Source: Pseudotabrizicola sp051200875 (GTDB lineage Bacteria > Pseudomonadota > Alphaproteobacteria > Rhodobacterales > Rhodobacteraceae). From it: 64,000 bases of DNA. Positions 23,533-31,309 of the stretch are shown here, one piece after another. The DNA is taken from positions 3,162,001 through 3,226,000 of the forward strand of contig NZ_CP195191.1 of assembly GCF_051200875.1 (NCBI RefSeq), read 5' to 3'. The translations under genes and the position numbers were made by a program. Positions within the stretch are counted from its first letter, which is position 1, and each line of letters opens with the position of its first letter. The notes under the pieces were generated by a model. It was not told the origin of the DNA. It was given only the letters and a program-made list of their open reading frames with translations, and did not search any database.

Positions 23533-25575
23533 CTAATTGGCCGGGACTGTCCGAAGCTCGATTTGGATTATGCCGGGGGCGGGGCCGGCATCTTCTTCCT
23601 CGGCATCCAGTGCTACGACACCTCGGGTGGTCGCGCCAAAGCCCGCGTCGCGCATGGCCTCTCCCAGACCGCCGTGAAGGCCGCGTGTCATTTGTAGCGC
23701 ATCTTGAGCTAGGAAGGAGAGGTCTTCGACGGGGCTTTGAGGAGAGGCCGGCGTCAGGACAACGACCATCCGTTCGGCCCCCAGAACATCGTCTGAAATG
23801 CGGAACAGGCCGCGCTTCAATTCATCGCCCGGCTGAAGGCGTCCCGCGAACCAATGGCTGATTTCATAATTCGCCGCGACGTAGAGGACGTTCACATCTA
23901 CCGGCTGGTCCATGTTGTTGGTGGCCAGAACATGTACCTCGTCATTAGGGATCAGGCGCGGCACGTCGTTGCGAGAGAGGGGGACCAGCGGTTTGCCCTT
24001 GCCCTCACGCGTCAGCATTTCGACCTCGACATCCAGTGTGCCTTGGCCGACGGCATCGCCAAGACGCAGAAGGTTGATCGCGCGGGACATGGTGGTGAGG
24101 GTGGCCCCCATCACCTCGGCCAGAAGCTCGGGCGTTTTGTCGGCGGTCGAAACCGAGGGCGTCTGGGCATAATCTTCGGCCAGTCCGGTTTCGGGCAGGA
24201 TCCAGATCGCATCGGGGCGGGGGCTTTCGGGAATAACGGCCAAGCGCAGGTCGGCGGGCTGTCCTGCGGCCACGAAGGCAAGGCGGGGGCCGGTGATTTC
24301 GGCCAATGCCTCTAGCGCCTTGGTCAGCGCGTCGGCGGGGGCGGAGCCGGGTTCAGGCAGGGCCACGGTCAGGGTGAAGTCGACGGATTCATCCACTTGG
24401 CGAAGATAAGCGCCGCGGGGCAAGTCTGTGTCGGCCATGCCAGTGGCGGTAAAGGTTTCGGTTCCCGTCAAGGTGACGGTGCCAAGGCTTTCCTCGGTCG
24501 GCGCCGCGGCATTGGGCATGATCGCCAGTTGCATGCCTTCGGCCAGACCATGCAGGGTTCCTGCCGGGATGGTGAAACTGGTGCTGTCGGCGGTCACGGG
24601 CCATTGCGCGACGCGGGCGCCCTCTGTTCCCTGAAACACCACATGGTCGAGATCGCCTTCGAAGAGCGGAGTCGAGCGTGCGAGGTTCTTGACGGCATAT
24701 TTGCGCAAAACCTCTTGCCCGATCTGGCCGTAGGTGGCGTTCGGGTATTCGGCCAGCGTTTCAAAGAGCGTGTAGGTGAAAACGCCTTGGGGAACGCGGT
24801 TCGGCTTGCCCTTGGGCAGGTTCTTTTCCGGCGTCACCTCATTCGTTTGGGCGGCGAAAAAGGCTGTGAAACTGCCGCCTGCCTGCCCCACTTCCACCGG
24901 GGCCTGTGGTTTGGCGCGCGGGTCTGCCTGTGGCAGGGCGCGGGTTGCGGTTTCCATGTCTTCGGGGGAAAGACCCAACGCCTCGGGTGGAAGCTGGCGG
25001 GTGCGGACATCTTCATCATCCGAGGGCGCGGCGCGGGTGACAGTGCCGGAATGGCAGGAGTCGAACACCGCCCAGACATTCGCGCCTTTGGCCCGGATGG
25101 CGTCGATCATCTGGCCGATTTCATCATCGACCAGAGCGTTTTCCACGGCGCCGACCGAGTCATTCCACGGGCCGATGTCGACGGGCAGGAACAGTTCGTC
25201 CAATCCATCAAGTTCGGTTTCGGGGTTCAGCGCCGGGGCCTGAGAGCCGTGGCCGGAGAAGTGGAGGTAGATGAAGTCGCCGTCCTGCGCCTGAGCGGCG
25301 AGATCGGCGAAGGCTGCGCGAATTGCAGCAAGGGTAGGGGCTTGTTTGCCGGGAAGGCCATCGGCCAGCACGGTGACGTTATCGGGGGAGAAGGGGACAG
25401 GGGCGGCGGTGGTGAGGTAGGTTTCCACCAGTTTCACGTCATTTGCCGGACCTTTGAGCCAGAAATCCTGTTTGAGGTTCGGGTATTCATTCGCCCCGAT
25501 CAGAAGGGCGCGGTTCTCGGCCAGTGCCGGGGTGGCCAGAAGGGCGAGGGCGGAGGTAAGCAAAAGCGGACGCAT
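23533..25575 (-). CDS. secreted caspase-family (C14, metacaspase-like) protein 1
   Basis: This 680-residue protein has a Sec signal peptide (cut after P-A-L-A, residue 19) and a caspase-fold domain at about 20-340. The catalytic dyad is present: H109 in H-F-S-G-H-G-S-Q and C174 in F-D-S-C-H-S-G. Metacaspases usually cleave after Arg/Lys. The middle third (about 350-550) is unrecognised. The C-terminal region (about 570-650, with V-N-V-L-Y-V-A-A-N-Y-E-I-S-H-W-F) resembles DUF4384, which is often fused to bacterial caspases. It lies 5 bases downstream of a secreted-protein gene and is surely co-transcribed with it. A paralogue sits at 31.3-33.3 kb. Confidence 0.9.
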   Translation of the reverse strand: MRPLLLTSALALLATPALAENRALLIGANEYPNLKQDFWLKGPANDVKLVETYLTTAAPVPFSPDNVTVLADGLPGKQAPTLAAIRAAFADLAAQAQDGDFIYLHFSGHGSQAPALNPETELDGLDELFLPVDIGPWNDSVGAVENALVDDEIGQMIDAIRAKGANVWAVFDSCHSGTVTRAAPSDDEDVRTRQLPPEALGLSPEDMETATRALPQADPRAKPQAPVEVGQAGGSFTAFFAAQTNEVTPEKNLPKGKPNRVPQGVFTYTLFETLAEYPNATYGQIGQEVLRKYAVKNLARSTPLFEGDLDHVVFQGTEGARVAQWPVTADSTSFTIPAGTLHGLAEGMQLAIMPNAAAPTEESLGTVTLTGTETFTATGMADTDLPRGAYLRQVDESVDFTLTVALPEPGSAPADALTKALEALAEITGPRLAFVAAGQPADLRLAVIPESPRPDAIWILPETGLAEDYAQTPSVSTADKTPELLAEVMGATLTTMSRAINLLRLGDAVGQGTLDVEVEMLTREGKGKPLVPLSRNDVPRLIPNDEVHVLATNNMDQPVDVNVLYVAANYEISHWFAGRLQPGDELKRGLFRISDDVLGAERMVVVLTPASPQSPVEDLSFLAQDALQMTRGLHGGLGEAMRDAGFGATTRGVVALDAEEEDAGPAPGIIQIELRTVPAN

Positions 25576-25580
25576 CGCGG

Positions 25581-26189
25581 TCAATTCGTCATGAGGGCAT
25601 AGCCCGTGCCATTGGGGCCGCGGTTTTCGACCTTGATCTGATAGGCTTCGGTCCGGTCTGGCCGCCAACCGCAATAGGCGATGTGGCTGCGGTCGGTGTC
25701 GGAGCAGACGAGACGCCCCTTGGCATCGGTGACCGTCAGGTTCAGGTCGGTGGCGCCCTTGGCCTCGACATAGACTTCGGCATATTCGCCGCCGATGAAG
25801 TCGACGCTGGGATAGGTGTCCGACTTGCCGTTGCCGATAGTGCCGATGTTGTAGACCGGGCCGGTGGCCACGCCTTTGGTGCTTTCTGCGCGGATGTCAG
25901 CGATGAGGCCGGTGAGCGTGTCATCGCCTTCGGCCAGAGGCTCGGCGGCGGCCAGCATGTCCTGCCAGGTCAGGGGCGTTTCGCCGCTGGCCTGGGTGGT
26001 CAGGTTGCCCTCGACAGGGTTCAGGGCTTTGCGGAGTTTCGCGGCGGAGAGGATCAGAAGCGGGTCCTGCAAATCAACGCCTGTCGCGAAAAGGCGGGCA
26101 GAAAGTTCGGCCGTTTTCACGGGCGACAGAGGTTCGGCGAAAGCGGGGGCTGCGAAAACTGCTGCACAAAGGGCAAGGGAAAGGCGCAT
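25581..26189 (-). CDS. secreted protein 1 of the C-X10-C / YxLLTN family
   Basis: This 202-residue exported protein (signal peptide ending P-A-F-A-E at about 19) belongs to no family I recognise, but it is clearly related to the proteins at 34903-35838 and 35933-36622. All three share an N-terminal helix motif (L-x-x-x-G-x-x-x-x-D-x-L-x-x-L-x-A-A), a C-X10-C pair (here V-C-S-D ... A-Y-C-G-W), a beta-rich C-terminal domain and an almost identical last six residues (here Y-A-L-M-T-N). The C-terminal domain looks like a PPC-type beta-sandwich. It is first in an operon with caspase 1. Shared localisation or partner binding is inferred. Confidence 0.8.
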   Translation of the reverse strand: MRLSLALCAAVFAAPAFAEPLSPVKTAELSARLFATGVDLQDPLLILSAAKLRKALNPVEGNLTTQASGETPLTWQDMLAAAEPLAEGDDTLTGLIADIRAESTKGVATGPVYNIGTIGNGKSDTYPSVDFIGGEYAEVYVEAKGATDLNLTVTDAKGRLVCSDTDRSHIAYCGWRPDRTEAYQIKVENRGPNGTGYALMTN

Positions 26190-26262
26190 GATCAAACCTT
26201 GGGTAAAATCCGTTGATCTTACATTGCCCCGCCCGTTTTCGCCTGTAAACGCAAGATTTTTT

Positions 26263-26281
26263 CATGACGGCCTTTGTCATG
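26263..26281. promoter_or_regulatory. inverted repeat in the divergent promoter of the hydrolase island
   Basis: Arms catgac (26263-26268) and gtcatg (26276-26281) form a perfect 6-bp dyad with a 7-base spacer. It sits between the divergent starts at 26189 and 26337, and is therefore a candidate operator for both arms, possibly for the local OmpR-type regulator. OmpR-family sites are usually direct repeats, so another regulator is equally possible. Confidence 0.35.
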
Positions 26282-26336
26282 TGATCCCCGAAGGCCGGGC
26301 TGATACGTTCGGTTTGCAAGTCTTTCGGAGGGTTCC

Positions 26337-27719
26337 ATGAAAGCCGCAAACAGAACTGTCTTTCCGTTTCACCGCAATGCCATCCGGTTCCGCGCGCATC
26401 GTTATTTCCTAGAGATGTTGGCGGCCCTCGTGGTGCTGACCTCGGTTGCCGCGTTATCCCCTGCCCGTGCAGCCGAGGTCACACCCGGGGTGATGGTGGG
26501 GGCGATGGAGAAAGTGCTGGTGGTGCGATCTGCGGATAATGCCGACCGGTTTCTGGGGTCGGCCTTTCTGTGGGGTGAAAGTGCCGAGGTGGCGGTGACG
26601 GCCGCGCATGTGGTGGGTAAGGCGGGCGAGGTCCGTTTGGTCGACAGCCAAGGCCGGGAAGAGGTGGGCGTGGTCATTGCCCGTGACGAAGTGCGCGATG
26701 TGGCGCTGGTGGCGCTGGGCGAGGGTTTTCGCGGGCGGGCGGGGTTTCTTCTGGCGGGCCTGCCGGAGCTTGGTCAATCGGTCTGGGCCTTGGGTGCGCC
26801 TTTGGGGTTGGAATTCACGCTGACCAAGGGGCAGGTGTCGTCAGAGGCGCGGCAGGTGCAGGTGGGCGTGCCGATCCTGATGGTGCAGCATGATGCCGCC
26901 GTGAACCCCGGATCGTCGGGCGGGCCGCTGGTCGATGCCGAGGGGCGTCTGGTGGGGATGAACACCCGCATTGCCGATGGCAGCCGGATGTTTGTGGGCA
27001 TTGCCTATGCGATTTCCGCTGAAGACCTTGGCCGGATCGTGCCGCTGCTGATTGCCGAGGAATTGCTGCCCTTTCCAAAGATGGAGTTCCGGATGCGCCC
27101 GATCGACAAGATGATTGCCGCCGCGCTGGGCGTGTCGGAAGGCGGTCTTTTGATCGAGGATGTGACCGTGGGCGGGATGGCCGAGCGGTCCGGTCTGAAG
27201 CCGGGGGATGTTGTTCTGGCGATTGACGGCGTGGTGATCGAAGAGCCGGGCATGTTCGCCTTTCTGATCGAGGCGGCACAGAGCGCAAAAGGCGAGGCGG
27301 ATTTCGCCCTTCTGCGGGCGGGCCAAGCCGTGCTGGTGACGGTGGTTTTTGCCGAGCACAAGGAAGTGGGCCTGCTGGAACGCAATGCACCGGGGTCAGA
27401 GGCCGCGCGCAAGGCCAGCTACCGCGTCGAGTCGCTGGGGTTGGAACTGGGCGACGGGGGCCGCATCGCCAAGTTGCTGGAAAACTCGCCCGCGCTTTGG
27501 GCGGGGCTGGTCGAAGGTGACCGTATTCTGAGCGTCAATGGCGTTGTCTATGACACAACGGCCTTGCGGGCGCTGGAACTGACAGAACCCGCCATCGTCT
27601 TGGTGCAGGGTCGCAACGGGCGCACGCGGCATGTGGTTCTGGACCCGTGGAATACGGCGGCGGGTTTGCGTCCGGTTGGGGATGCGAATGTCCTTGACCC
27701 CGCCGTGGTGGTGTTCTGA
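26337..27719 (+). CDS. HtrA/DegP-like serine protease with two PDZ domains
   Basis: This 460-residue exported protease has a long basic N-terminus and a signal or anchor helix (about 24-45, A-R-A-A-E). The chymotrypsin-fold domain (about 50-240) has a full triad: H91 in V-T-A-A-H-V, D121 in V-R-D-V-A-L and S194 in N-P-G-S-S-G-G-P-L. Two PDZ domains follow (about 250-340 and 365-445). DegP-type proteases act on misfolded envelope proteins and can be regulatory. It starts a five-gene plus-strand series with a response regulator 9 bases downstream, suggesting stress-linked control. The C-terminal 15 residues lack similarity. Confidence 0.92.
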   Translation: MKAANRTVFPFHRNAIRFRAHRYFLEMLAALVVLTSVAALSPARAAEVTPGVMVGAMEKVLVVRSADNADRFLGSAFLWGESAEVAVTAAHVVGKAGEVRLVDSQGREEVGVVIARDEVRDVALVALGEGFRGRAGFLLAGLPELGQSVWALGAPLGLEFTLTKGQVSSEARQVQVGVPILMVQHDAAVNPGSSGGPLVDAEGRLVGMNTRIADGSRMFVGIAYAISAEDLGRIVPLLIAEELLPFPKMEFRMRPIDKMIAAALGVSEGGLLIEDVTVGGMAERSGLKPGDVVLAIDGVVIEEPGMFAFLIEAAQSAKGEADFALLRAGQAVLVTVVFAEHKEVGLLERNAPGSEAARKASYRVESLGLELGDGGRIAKLLENSPALWAGLVEGDRILSVNGVVYDTTALRALELTEPAIVLVQGRNGRTRHVVLDPWNTAAGLRPVGDANVLDPAVVVF

Positions 27720-27728
27720 TCTGAGGGT

Positions 27729-28430
27729 ATGGATATGGATCGCATTCTGATTGTCGAAGACGACCCGGTGACGGCAGAGGCCGTGGCCGAAGTGGTGCGC
27801 GGCCTTGGGCTGGAGCCTGTCATCCGGGTGAGCCTTGGCGCGGGTGTTCAGGCCGCGACGACGGGCGAGTTCAAGGTGATCGTGCTGGACCGGATGCTGC
27901 CGGGTGGCGACGGTGTCGATGCGATGGCGCAGATGCGGGCCGGGGGAAGCCGGGCCTTGATCCTTGTTCTGTCGGCGCTGGGCCGGGCGGCGAACCGGGT
28001 GGAGGGGTTGGAGAAGGGGGCGGATGACTATCTGCCCAAGCCCTTTGAGCCGGACGAATTGCGGGCGCGTCTGCGGGCGCTTTTGCGGCGGGGCACGATC
28101 GAGGTTTTGGACAACGATCTGATGGCCTTTGGCGATCTGGAAATCCGGCTGAAGGCGCGGACGGTTTATGTAAAGCGCGTGCATGTTCCCGTCAGCCCGA
28201 AGGAATTTGAGCTGATCACCTTTTTCGCACGAAATGCCGAACAGGTGGTGACGCGGACGCAGCTTTTGCAGCAGGTGTGGAAGCTGCATTTCGACCCCGG
28301 CACCAATGTGGTGGATGTGCATGTGGGCCGGCTGCGCCGAAAGCTGGAGGCGGCGGGTTGCCCCGCGATCCAGACCGCGCGCGGTGAGGGCTATGTGTTT
28401 GACCCAATCCCGGCCGAGGTGCGTGGGTGA
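27729..28430 (+). CDS. OmpR/PhoB-family response regulator
   Basis: This 233-residue two-component response regulator has a receiver domain (about 5-117) with acidic pocket E10-D11-D12, phospho-acceptor D54 in V-L-D-R-M-L-P and K104 in L-P-K-P-F. A winged-helix DNA-binding domain (about 130-225) follows, with the Trans_Reg_C pattern V-V-D-V-H-V-G-R-L-R-R-K-L and R-G-E-G-Y-V-F. It overlaps the histidine kinase start by 4 bases (GTGA). The most likely targets are the surrounding exported hydrolase genes. Confidence 0.95.
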   Translation: MDMDRILIVEDDPVTAEAVAEVVRGLGLEPVIRVSLGAGVQAATTGEFKVIVLDRMLPGGDGVDAMAQMRAGGSRALILVLSALGRAANRVEGLEKGADDYLPKPFEPDELRARLRALLRRGTIEVLDNDLMAFGDLEIRLKARTVYVKRVHVPVSPKEFELITFFARNAEQVVTRTQLLQQVWKLHFDPGTNVVDVHVGRLRRKLEAAGCPAIQTARGEGYVFDPIPAEVRG

Positions 28431-29776
28431 AGGGATTTCCGGCAACAACCTTTCGCTTGGCGGCGGTGGTGGCGCTGACTGTCACGCTGTTGTCGATTGT
28501 GGGCATGGGGCTGCAATATCGGTTGGTGTCAGACCGGCTGATGGATGAGGCCGAACGATTGCTGGCGGCGGATCTTGATGGGTTTGCCACGCTTTACGAA
28601 CAACGCCGGATCATCGCTTTGCGGCAGGCCATCGAATACCGGTCGGCTTCGGGGCCGCTGGGCGAGATGCTCCTGTTGATGAACCGCGATGGGTCGGTTT
28701 TGGCGGGAACGCATGAGGTGTGGCCGTCATCGGTTGTGCCAGCGGGCGAATTGTTCGAGGCCGATGGGGCGGTTCGGTTTACGGCGGCGGGTCACGACTG
28801 GTTGGGCGTTGCGCGGGATTTGCCGGGTGGGTTTCCGCTGTTGGTGGCGCGGGATCTGGGGCCGGTTGAGGGCACGCTTTCGGCGCTGCGCCAAGGGATT
28901 CTGGCCTTGGGTCTGGGCATGTTGGCAGCGGGGGCTGTGGTTGGCTGGGTCATGGCGCGCCGGGTGATGACGCGGATCGGGCGGGTTAATGCCTTGGCGG
29001 ATACGGTTGCTGCTGGCGATCTGTCGGCGCGCCTGCCGGGGGCGCGGAGTGCCGATGAGTTCGGCCAGTTGGAACGCCATGTCCATGTGATGCTGGACCG
29101 GATTGAGGCGTTGAACCGCGAGACGCACCGGTTATCGGATACGATTGCCCATGAATTGCGGACGCCCTTGAACCGCATGCTGCAAAAGCTGGGGCGGATC
29201 GAGGGGCAAGACGAGGTGACGGACGATCTGCGCGCCGAAATGCGCCAGACGGTGCGGGTCTTTGATGCGCTTTTGGACATCAGTCGGGCGGAGGCGGATC
29301 AGGGCCACGGCGGGGGGTTGCGGCCTGTCGATCTGTCGGAACTGCTGGTCGAAATCTGGGAGCTTTATGAGCCTGTGGCCGAGGACAAGGGCTTGCTGCC
29401 AGTGTTGGCGGTTGCGCCCGGATTGCGGGTTTTGGGCGACAGGACGCTGATTTCGCAGATGGTGGCGAACCTGTTGGACAATGCGGTGAAATACTGTCGT
29501 TCGGGCGATAGCGTGACTCTGACCCTGCGTGCAGACGGTGATCGGCATGTGATGGTCGTGGCGGATACCGGGCCGGGTTTGCCCGAAGACTTGCGCGAGA
29601 CCGTGTTCGATCGCTTTGCTCGTGGGCAGCGGGACAAGGGGCTGCCGGGGCATGGGCTTGGTCTGGCCTTGGTGCGGGCGATTGCGGCGCGCCACGGGGC
29701 CAAGCTTTCCTTGCCCAAGCAGGAGAAAGGTTTTGCGATCGAAATTGGCTGGCCTAAGTTGGCGGACATTCTCTAG
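28427..29776 (+). CDS. membrane sensor histidine kinase
   Basis: This 449-residue HisKA-type kinase has TM1 (about 10-30), a 120-residue periplasmic sensor domain, TM2 (about 155-177) and a HAMP linker (178-230). The phospho-acceptor is H242 in I-A-H-E-L-R-T-P-L. The ATPase domain has an N box (L-L-D-N-A-V-K-Y), G1 (D-T-G-P-G-L-P) and G2 (G-H-G-L-G-L-A-L). A GTG start overlaps the regulator stop. The periplasmic signal is unknown; its location within a cluster of periplasmic proteases suggests envelope or proteolysis sensing. Confidence 0.94.
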   Translation: MKGFPATTFRLAAVVALTVTLLSIVGMGLQYRLVSDRLMDEAERLLAADLDGFATLYEQRRIIALRQAIEYRSASGPLGEMLLLMNRDGSVLAGTHEVWPSSVVPAGELFEADGAVRFTAAGHDWLGVARDLPGGFPLLVARDLGPVEGTLSALRQGILALGLGMLAAGAVVGWVMARRVMTRIGRVNALADTVAAGDLSARLPGARSADEFGQLERHVHVMLDRIEALNRETHRLSDTIAHELRTPLNRMLQKLGRIEGQDEVTDDLRAEMRQTVRVFDALLDISRAEADQGHGGGLRPVDLSELLVEIWELYEPVAEDKGLLPVLAVAPGLRVLGDRTLISQMVANLLDNAVKYCRSGDSVTLTLRADGDRHVMVVADTGPGLPEDLRETVFDRFARGQRDKGLPGHGLGLALVRAIAARHGAKLSLPKQEKGFAIEIGWPKLADIL

Positions 29777-29794
29777 CCCAAAAGTTTGATTCTC

Positions 29795-31240
29795 ATGCGT
29801 TTGATTGCCCTTGCCGCCCTGTGCCTGCTTGCTGCCTGCGCGGCGTGGAACCAGCCGCTGAATCCGCCTTTGCAGGGGGAAAATGCAGGGATTGTCGATC
29901 AGGCCAAGCTGGAGCCGGGGGAGCTTTATGTGGGCCTTGCCTTTTCGGGTGGGGGGATGCGCGCCTCGGCCTTTGCCTATGGGATGCTGGAGGAGTTGAA
30001 GGCGCAAGGCGTTGTCACTGGGACTCCAAATGGCGTTCTGGATCATGTGCGGTTGGTCACCGGCGTTTCTGGCGGGTCGGTTACTGCGGCGCAGTTCGGG
30101 CTTTACGGTCCGGCGGGGATTCAGGGGTATCGGGAAAACTACCTGCTAACCAATGCCGAGAAATACATGGCGAATTCGGTGCTGAACCCGGTGACGCTGG
30201 TCAAGGGTTTGTCGGGCGGGGCCAATGGGCGGACGACCTTTGCGCGCTATCTGGACGAGGTTCTGTTCCACAAGGCGACCTTTGCGGATTTGCGGGCGCG
30301 GTCGGGGATAAAGACCTGGATCAACGCGACCGACATGGCGAATAACACGCCGTTCCTGTTTTCGCCTGAAACCTTTGATGCGCTGTGTTCGGACCTGTCC
30401 AAAGTGCCGATCAGTGAGGCCGTGGCGGCCAGTGCGGCCTTTCCCTTGGTGTTCTCTCCCATCGTGCTGGAGGCGCATCAGGGCAAGTGCGATTACCGCG
30501 AGCCGGACTGGCTGACGGCGGCGCGCAATAACCCCGAAGCCACCAGCGCGATGAAGGCGCAGGCGCGGGCCTTGGAAAGCTATGCCAACCCCGAGGAGGT
30601 GAAGTTCGTCAAGCTGTTGGATGGCGGGATTACCGACAATTTCGGGACCACGGGACTGGCGGTGGAGCGGGCGCGGGCGCAGGCGGCCTATGCGCCGATG
30701 ACGCCAGAAGAAGCGGTGAAGATGACGCGGATGCTGTTTCTGGTCGCCAATGCCGGGGTCGAGAAGGATTACAGCTGGACGCAAAAGGTGCCGGGGCCGG
30801 GAGGGCTGGGGCTTGGCATGTCAATCGCCACGGCCAGTATGAGTGCGGCCACGAGGTCGGGTTATGACGCGATGAAGGGCGAGTTGCGGAACTGGCAGGA
30901 AGAATTGGTGGAATGGCGCTGCGGGCTTTCCTTGGCCGAGGTGCGGCGGCTGCGCGGGTCAACCAATGGCTGGGATTGTCAGGATGTAAAGCTGTTCGTC
31001 GGGCAGGCGAGTTTTGAGGCCGTGCCGAAAGAGATGCGCGAGAAGCTGAACAAGGTTCCGACACGGTTGCGCCTGAAACCTGATGAGGTGGATCTGGTGA
31101 TAGAAGCCGGGCGTTTGGCCACACGCCTAACGCCGGAATACAATGGCTTCCTTGCCGCATTGGACGGCAATTCGGTGGAAAGCCGGATTGCCGCAGGAAT
31201 TGCGGCCGGTGGGCGGCGGATCGTGCCGGTGGGTCAGTAG
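29795..31240 (+). CDS. patatin-like phospholipase lipoprotein
   Basis: This 481-residue protein starts with a lipoprotein signal peptide (L-L-A-A-C15), so it should be lipid-anchored in the envelope. The patatin fold has its oxyanion loop S-G-G-G-M-R (about 51-56), nucleophile S92 in G-V-S-G-G and the dyad Asp D276 in D-G-G. This is a Ser-Asp lipase acting on phospholipid or acyl ester. The ATG at 29795 was chosen over a TTG at 29786. It follows the histidine kinase by 18 bases and precedes caspase 2. A lipase controlled with caspases could be a membrane-damage effector, which is speculative. Confidence 0.93.
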   Translation: MRLIALAALCLLAACAAWNQPLNPPLQGENAGIVDQAKLEPGELYVGLAFSGGGMRASAFAYGMLEELKAQGVVTGTPNGVLDHVRLVTGVSGGSVTAAQFGLYGPAGIQGYRENYLLTNAEKYMANSVLNPVTLVKGLSGGANGRTTFARYLDEVLFHKATFADLRARSGIKTWINATDMANNTPFLFSPETFDALCSDLSKVPISEAVAASAAFPLVFSPIVLEAHQGKCDYREPDWLTAARNNPEATSAMKAQARALESYANPEEVKFVKLLDGGITDNFGTTGLAVERARAQAAYAPMTPEEAVKMTRMLFLVANAGVEKDYSWTQKVPGPGGLGLGMSIATASMSAATRSGYDAMKGELRNWQEELVEWRCGLSLAEVRRLRGSTNGWDCQDVKLFVGQASFEAVPKEMREKLNKVPTRLRLKPDEVDLVIEAGRLATRLTPEYNGFLAALDGNSVESRIAAGIAAGGRRIVPVGQ

Positions 31241-31309
31241 AAACATGACAAATTCATTCATCTTCAATGGGATGCTTGATTGAAGATGGTGTGGCTGTAT
31301 GGTTCCCGC

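Noticed and set aside
24397..25602. 401-codon plus-strand open frame
   Set aside because: It lies wholly opposite caspase 1, whose signal peptide and catalytic motifs are clear; the antisense translation has no family features.
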